Assembly: GCA_028751875.1 (NCBI GenBank)
Contig: CM054145.1
Location: forward strand, 48,568,755 to 48,632,754
Source of the DNA: Rapana venosa
Lineage: Eukaryota > Mollusca > Gastropoda > Neogastropoda > Muricidae
DNA: 64,000 nt
Direction: 5' to 3'
The position numbers and the translations under genes were made by a program. The notes beneath the pieces were generated by a model, which saw only the letters and a list, made by a program, of their open reading frames with translations, did not search any database and had not been told where the DNA came from. Below are positions 13,593-64,000 of this stretch, in pieces (the stretch's first letter is position 1; the number at the start of each line of letters is the position of its first letter).

Positions 13593-14050
13593 ACACATCC
13601 AAGTCAAAACTTTATTTAAATCATTTCATAAAAGACAAAACGAACAGCATACTAAAAGGCAAAGTGTAACACATTCATCCTCTTTTCTTTTTTAAATCAG
13701 AAGGTTACAAAGTGGTTATGGCTGAACATCAACTTTATATGTTTTTTAGGAGCTAGTTTCAGCAAACACATGGACTCTTTTCATGAGCATTCCTGTGACC
13801 AAGATGGTCATCAGGAGGTCACGAGGGATGTGCTGGTTGACAGTTTTCTTCAGGTTGGTCTGTCTTCAGCCTTTCACAACAACACAGCCATGCCAAGACT
13901 GGTCTTGTCTTTGATGTTCTGTGCCCATTTCTTCATCTGTCTACAGATTGTAATAAAGAACACAATCCACGTCTGTTGACTCCCAGGGATGTCAGAACAG
14001 TCAATCTTGATAGAGATCGATGATACAGTGATATTTTACATTCATGATGA

Positions 14051-14082
<32 letters not shown>

Positions 14083-15985
14083 AACATGCATATGCATACT
14101 TATGTTCATGCATATGGAGAATGCATGTGCATGTATGTGTGTATATATATGTAAAGTATCTGTGTTTTCTGTATATGTATATATCTATAAATATAAGTGT
14201 GTATAAAAAACTATGTGCTTGGCTTGTCTAATTTTGTGTGCATGTGCTCTCTTTTTTTTAATTTATCTTCCCCCCCTCCCCCTTCTCTATCTTTCTCTCT
14301 GTCTGTCTCTCTCTGTGTCTGTATCTCTGTGTCTGTCTGTATTGTCTGTCTGTCTTTCTCTTTCTCTCACTCTCTCCCATCAGACAAAAGAAAGATCTTG
14401 TAAAACAAATTTAATAAATACAATTTGGCATGGACATAGTATATATCTCATCACTGTAAAATGACATGTGTATATATCACAGCTTTGACAATTAAAACGA
14501 ATGTATATATCCGTAAGAATAAGAATGGACAGCTTTATAAAAATTAAACTATACACTCAGGTTCCCATATTTCATTACTATCTGGCACCAAAAACAAAAA
14601 AGGAACCAGATGTTTGTCTTATAGAATAAAATGCTCAAAATGATCACTTTTTTTTCAATTACTTTCTTTGGAACAACACATTAAAGAAAGCTTTTTTTAA
14701 AAAGAGGAAGAAGAAGAAAAAAAAACTGTGGACAAACATTCCTTCAAATTTGTTTTTAAAACAAGACATATTTTGGTACAAAGTGTTCCACATTTTCACC
14801 TAATACTTCTCTCTCTCAAAAATAAAACCCCGATATATCTTTATATCACAAAAAGCATACAATGCTCTTGATGGCTTTTAAAGAAATGTGTATGTTGGCA
14901 GCAGTTTTACTTTGGTTTTCTTCCTGTTCTCTTTTTAAAGTGATTTTTTGGCAAGTTTTAACATTCTTCAGTGAAAGTGATCTAACTTTGGCCTGTTTTT
15001 TGTGCTATAGAAAGTGATATGAAAGCAAATAGTGCCTTCTGCTTCCTGTGAAACAGGAATGTGCCTGAAAAAAGACCAGAAAAACTGTGATAATTATGAA
15101 ACAAAATCAAAGTGAGCTGAAAGAAATACTGTCCTGATTTCTTGCAAATGAATTCTGAATAGTTTTTTTTTTACATTTGCTGAAATTTGAGATTTTCTTA
15201 CTCAAATCACAGTTTTACCTTTTTTCTTTTTAAATGCTAAGGAATGATACTTTTATCTGCTTGATATAATAAAAAAAAAAAAAAGGAAAGGGGGAGGGGG
15301 GACATTGAGACGTTCACTGTTCTATGTTTCCTTCTTCTTATGTTTTTTTTAACAAGTATGTACAGATTTCACAAGTGTTAACAAATATGTACAGAAAGAC
15401 ATAGAATGTGAGCTAGCATTAAATCTAAAATGCATGTAACCATCCAAAGAAAAAAAGAAAAAAAAAACTGTACTTTTTTAAAAAGGAGAGATGTAAAACA
15501 ACATTAAAAAAAATTTTTAAGAAGAAAAACCACAGTTGTGACTTAAAAAGATTTTCTCCAAAAAGATCACTTAGTCCATGAAACATTCCATTTTAGCAGA
15601 GTTAAGAAAAAAAGACATTCCTGATGAGAGAGGAACGCAACACTTACTTCAACACGACACCAAACACACAGTTCTTTGCAGAATGCACATACCAACACAA
15701 GTCACACATATCTACAAGCAAAACAGCTTCCACATACAGCACAAGCAAAAGAGCTGGAGTAAAGTTTATCAAATAAGGCAATTACATAGAGGCACACAGT
15801 CACTGTCATTCGTGTCATCATCATCATCACAGGATGAGCATCAATGTCCATTCTCATGTTATTATGAGAGCATGAGCATAGATTTTAAACATCCACAGTT
15901 TCTCAGTATATACAGGATTGCATATATATATGCATGTGGACGGATCTTTTTTTCTTCTTTCTCCTTACGCGTATGTGCATGTGTG

Positions 15986-16025
<40 letters not shown>

Positions 16026-16319
16026 AGTGCGAGTCTGTGTTTTGTTCATGTATATATGTGCATCTGCTTACACTTCGAATATCTCTGTGCATGTATCTGC
16101 GTGTGCTCAAATGACCAAGAACAGGTCTTTCTCACAAAAGTTACAAAAGAATGCCCCTCACTCACTCTCAGTCACTCACTCTTCACAATCTGTGCAGCAA
16201 AACACAGCCAGACAACCAGATGTTGTTTCACAACCCCCCTCCTTCCTTAAATCACAAAGAAACCAAAACTGCAGTCGTAGACCCCCAGCATCCTCCATGA
16301 GAATTCTTCAGCCACAGGC
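13593..16319 (-). other. AK9: Probable AK9 3' UTR
   Basis: AT-rich, contains no recognisable SINE copies (unlike the flanks), and has a minus-strand AATAAA at 13616-13611 about 20 nt before the proposed end. A weaker ATTAAA lies at 14415-14410. Transcript data would be needed to choose the cleavage site. Short open frames here look spurious. Confidence 0.4.
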
Positions 16320-63348
<47,029 letters not shown>

Positions 63349-63430
63349 AGTTGAATCGTCTCCAAGGAAGCGGACAACATAACCGCACTTAATATATTTT
63401 TAGAATAAAACTTTGTATCTAGATTGCATA
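63349..63430 (-). promoter_or_regulatory. AK9 5' UTR and putative core promoter
   Basis: Upstream of the ATG on the minus strand is a short leader, then an A/T-rich TATA-like stretch (aaatatatta, about 63391-63402). An imperfect RFX X-box-like sequence, GCTTCCTTGGAGAC, lies at 63372-63359. RFX sites drive ciliary genes, which would fit AK9. Neither element is strong. Confidence 0.25.
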
Positions 63431-64000
63431 ACCATACAATTAATTTTCCTTAATTTGGTTCTCTGCTTTTGGTTTTAAAAAGAGAAAAGAAAAGTAAAAT
63501 AAGTCAAACGATATATTTTTTAAATTCTTATTTTCTCCCCATTTAAAGGTCATGGTCGAACGACCGAGGTCATGAGGGGTTGTGCAGACGAAGGTTGGTT
63601 GAAAGCTCAGTCCCTACATTGGCTAACTCCACAGAGACTCAAATAAAGTAAAACCAAATCAACCAACCTTGTACAGAAGTGCCTGATTGATAGTACAATT
63701 CCTATAAAGATTAATCTGCTGGGACTTCAATGTGGTGATTGTTGCTTAATGGATAACTTTGCTGAGACTGAGCCTGAACAATCAACAAATAATTGTAGCC
63801 TACAGGTTGGGTTCCACATTTAAAAGAAAAAGAAAGAAGGAAAAGAAAAGAAAAGAAAATAAAGAAACGAAAAGAAAAATATCGAAAGAAAAGGGATAAA
63901 TGATAGATAAATAAAAAGCAAAAGTTTCAAGCCTATTTCCTGATGCACCCAATTCACGATCACACAATTCTATGGAAAATCTGTTGATTTTGGATAACTT
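63431..64000. other. Upstream flank, no gene seen
   Basis: No coding exon recognised. Holds a short palindrome (63554-63565) between two AGGTCA copies, a 12-bp inverted repeat (63591-63602 with 63659-63670) and an A/G-rich tract at 63820-63900. Confidence 0.5.

Noticed and set aside
13770..13979. 69-codon frame MDSFHEHSCDQDGHQEV... on the + strand
   Set aside because: Lies antisense in the likely AK9 3' UTR; no homology recognised and length is within chance.

Overview
This window looks like a large intron-rich gene and its flanks from an invertebrate animal. A marine mollusc, perhaps a caenogastropod snail, is my best guess. The reasons are short GC-rich exons in long AT-rich introns, dense (CA)n/(GA)n tracts and poly-C runs, and many tRNA-derived SINEs of a type I associate with marine invertebrates. 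The species assignment is inference only.

One protein-coding gene can be supported, on the minus strand from about 63.35 kb down to 16.32 kb: adenylate kinase 9 (AK9). I assembled 41 coding exons by hand with GT/AG junctions and matching phases. They give a product of about 2,038 residues once three apparent single-base deletions (one in exon 27, two in exon 38) are allowed for. The protein has four P-loop nucleoside-monophosphate-kinase-like units (Walker A near residues 93, 453, 1102 and 1546), each followed by a GYVLDDFP/GWILDNFP/GFVLEGFPR/GYVLDGFP element. Long acidic linkers lie between them. Five copies of a short CPV...YYLSS...FL..P..YL module precede units 2, 3 and 4 and fill the C-terminus. 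I suggest this module is YHS-like.

Layout on the + strand: 1-13.6 kb is non-coding flank with decayed LINE and SINE remnants. 13.6-16.3 kb is a likely long 3' UTR. 16.3-63.35 kb is AK9. 63.35-64 kb is the promoter side. Introns hold at least six SINE or repeat families (called A, B, C, E, F, G, H here), several with clear target-site duplications, and at least two LINE remnants.

The most unusual feature is that six minisatellites (units 31 to about 155 bp) each abut a different exon-intron junction of this gene. Several clearly replicate the splice-site sequence itself. Other points are a candidate internal first exon that cannot be spliced together with its neighbour, a run of symmetric phase-1 acidic exons, and a SINE that joins a tRNA-like promoter to a 5S-rRNA-like segment. 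No RNA genes, CRISPR arrays or prokaryotic features were seen.
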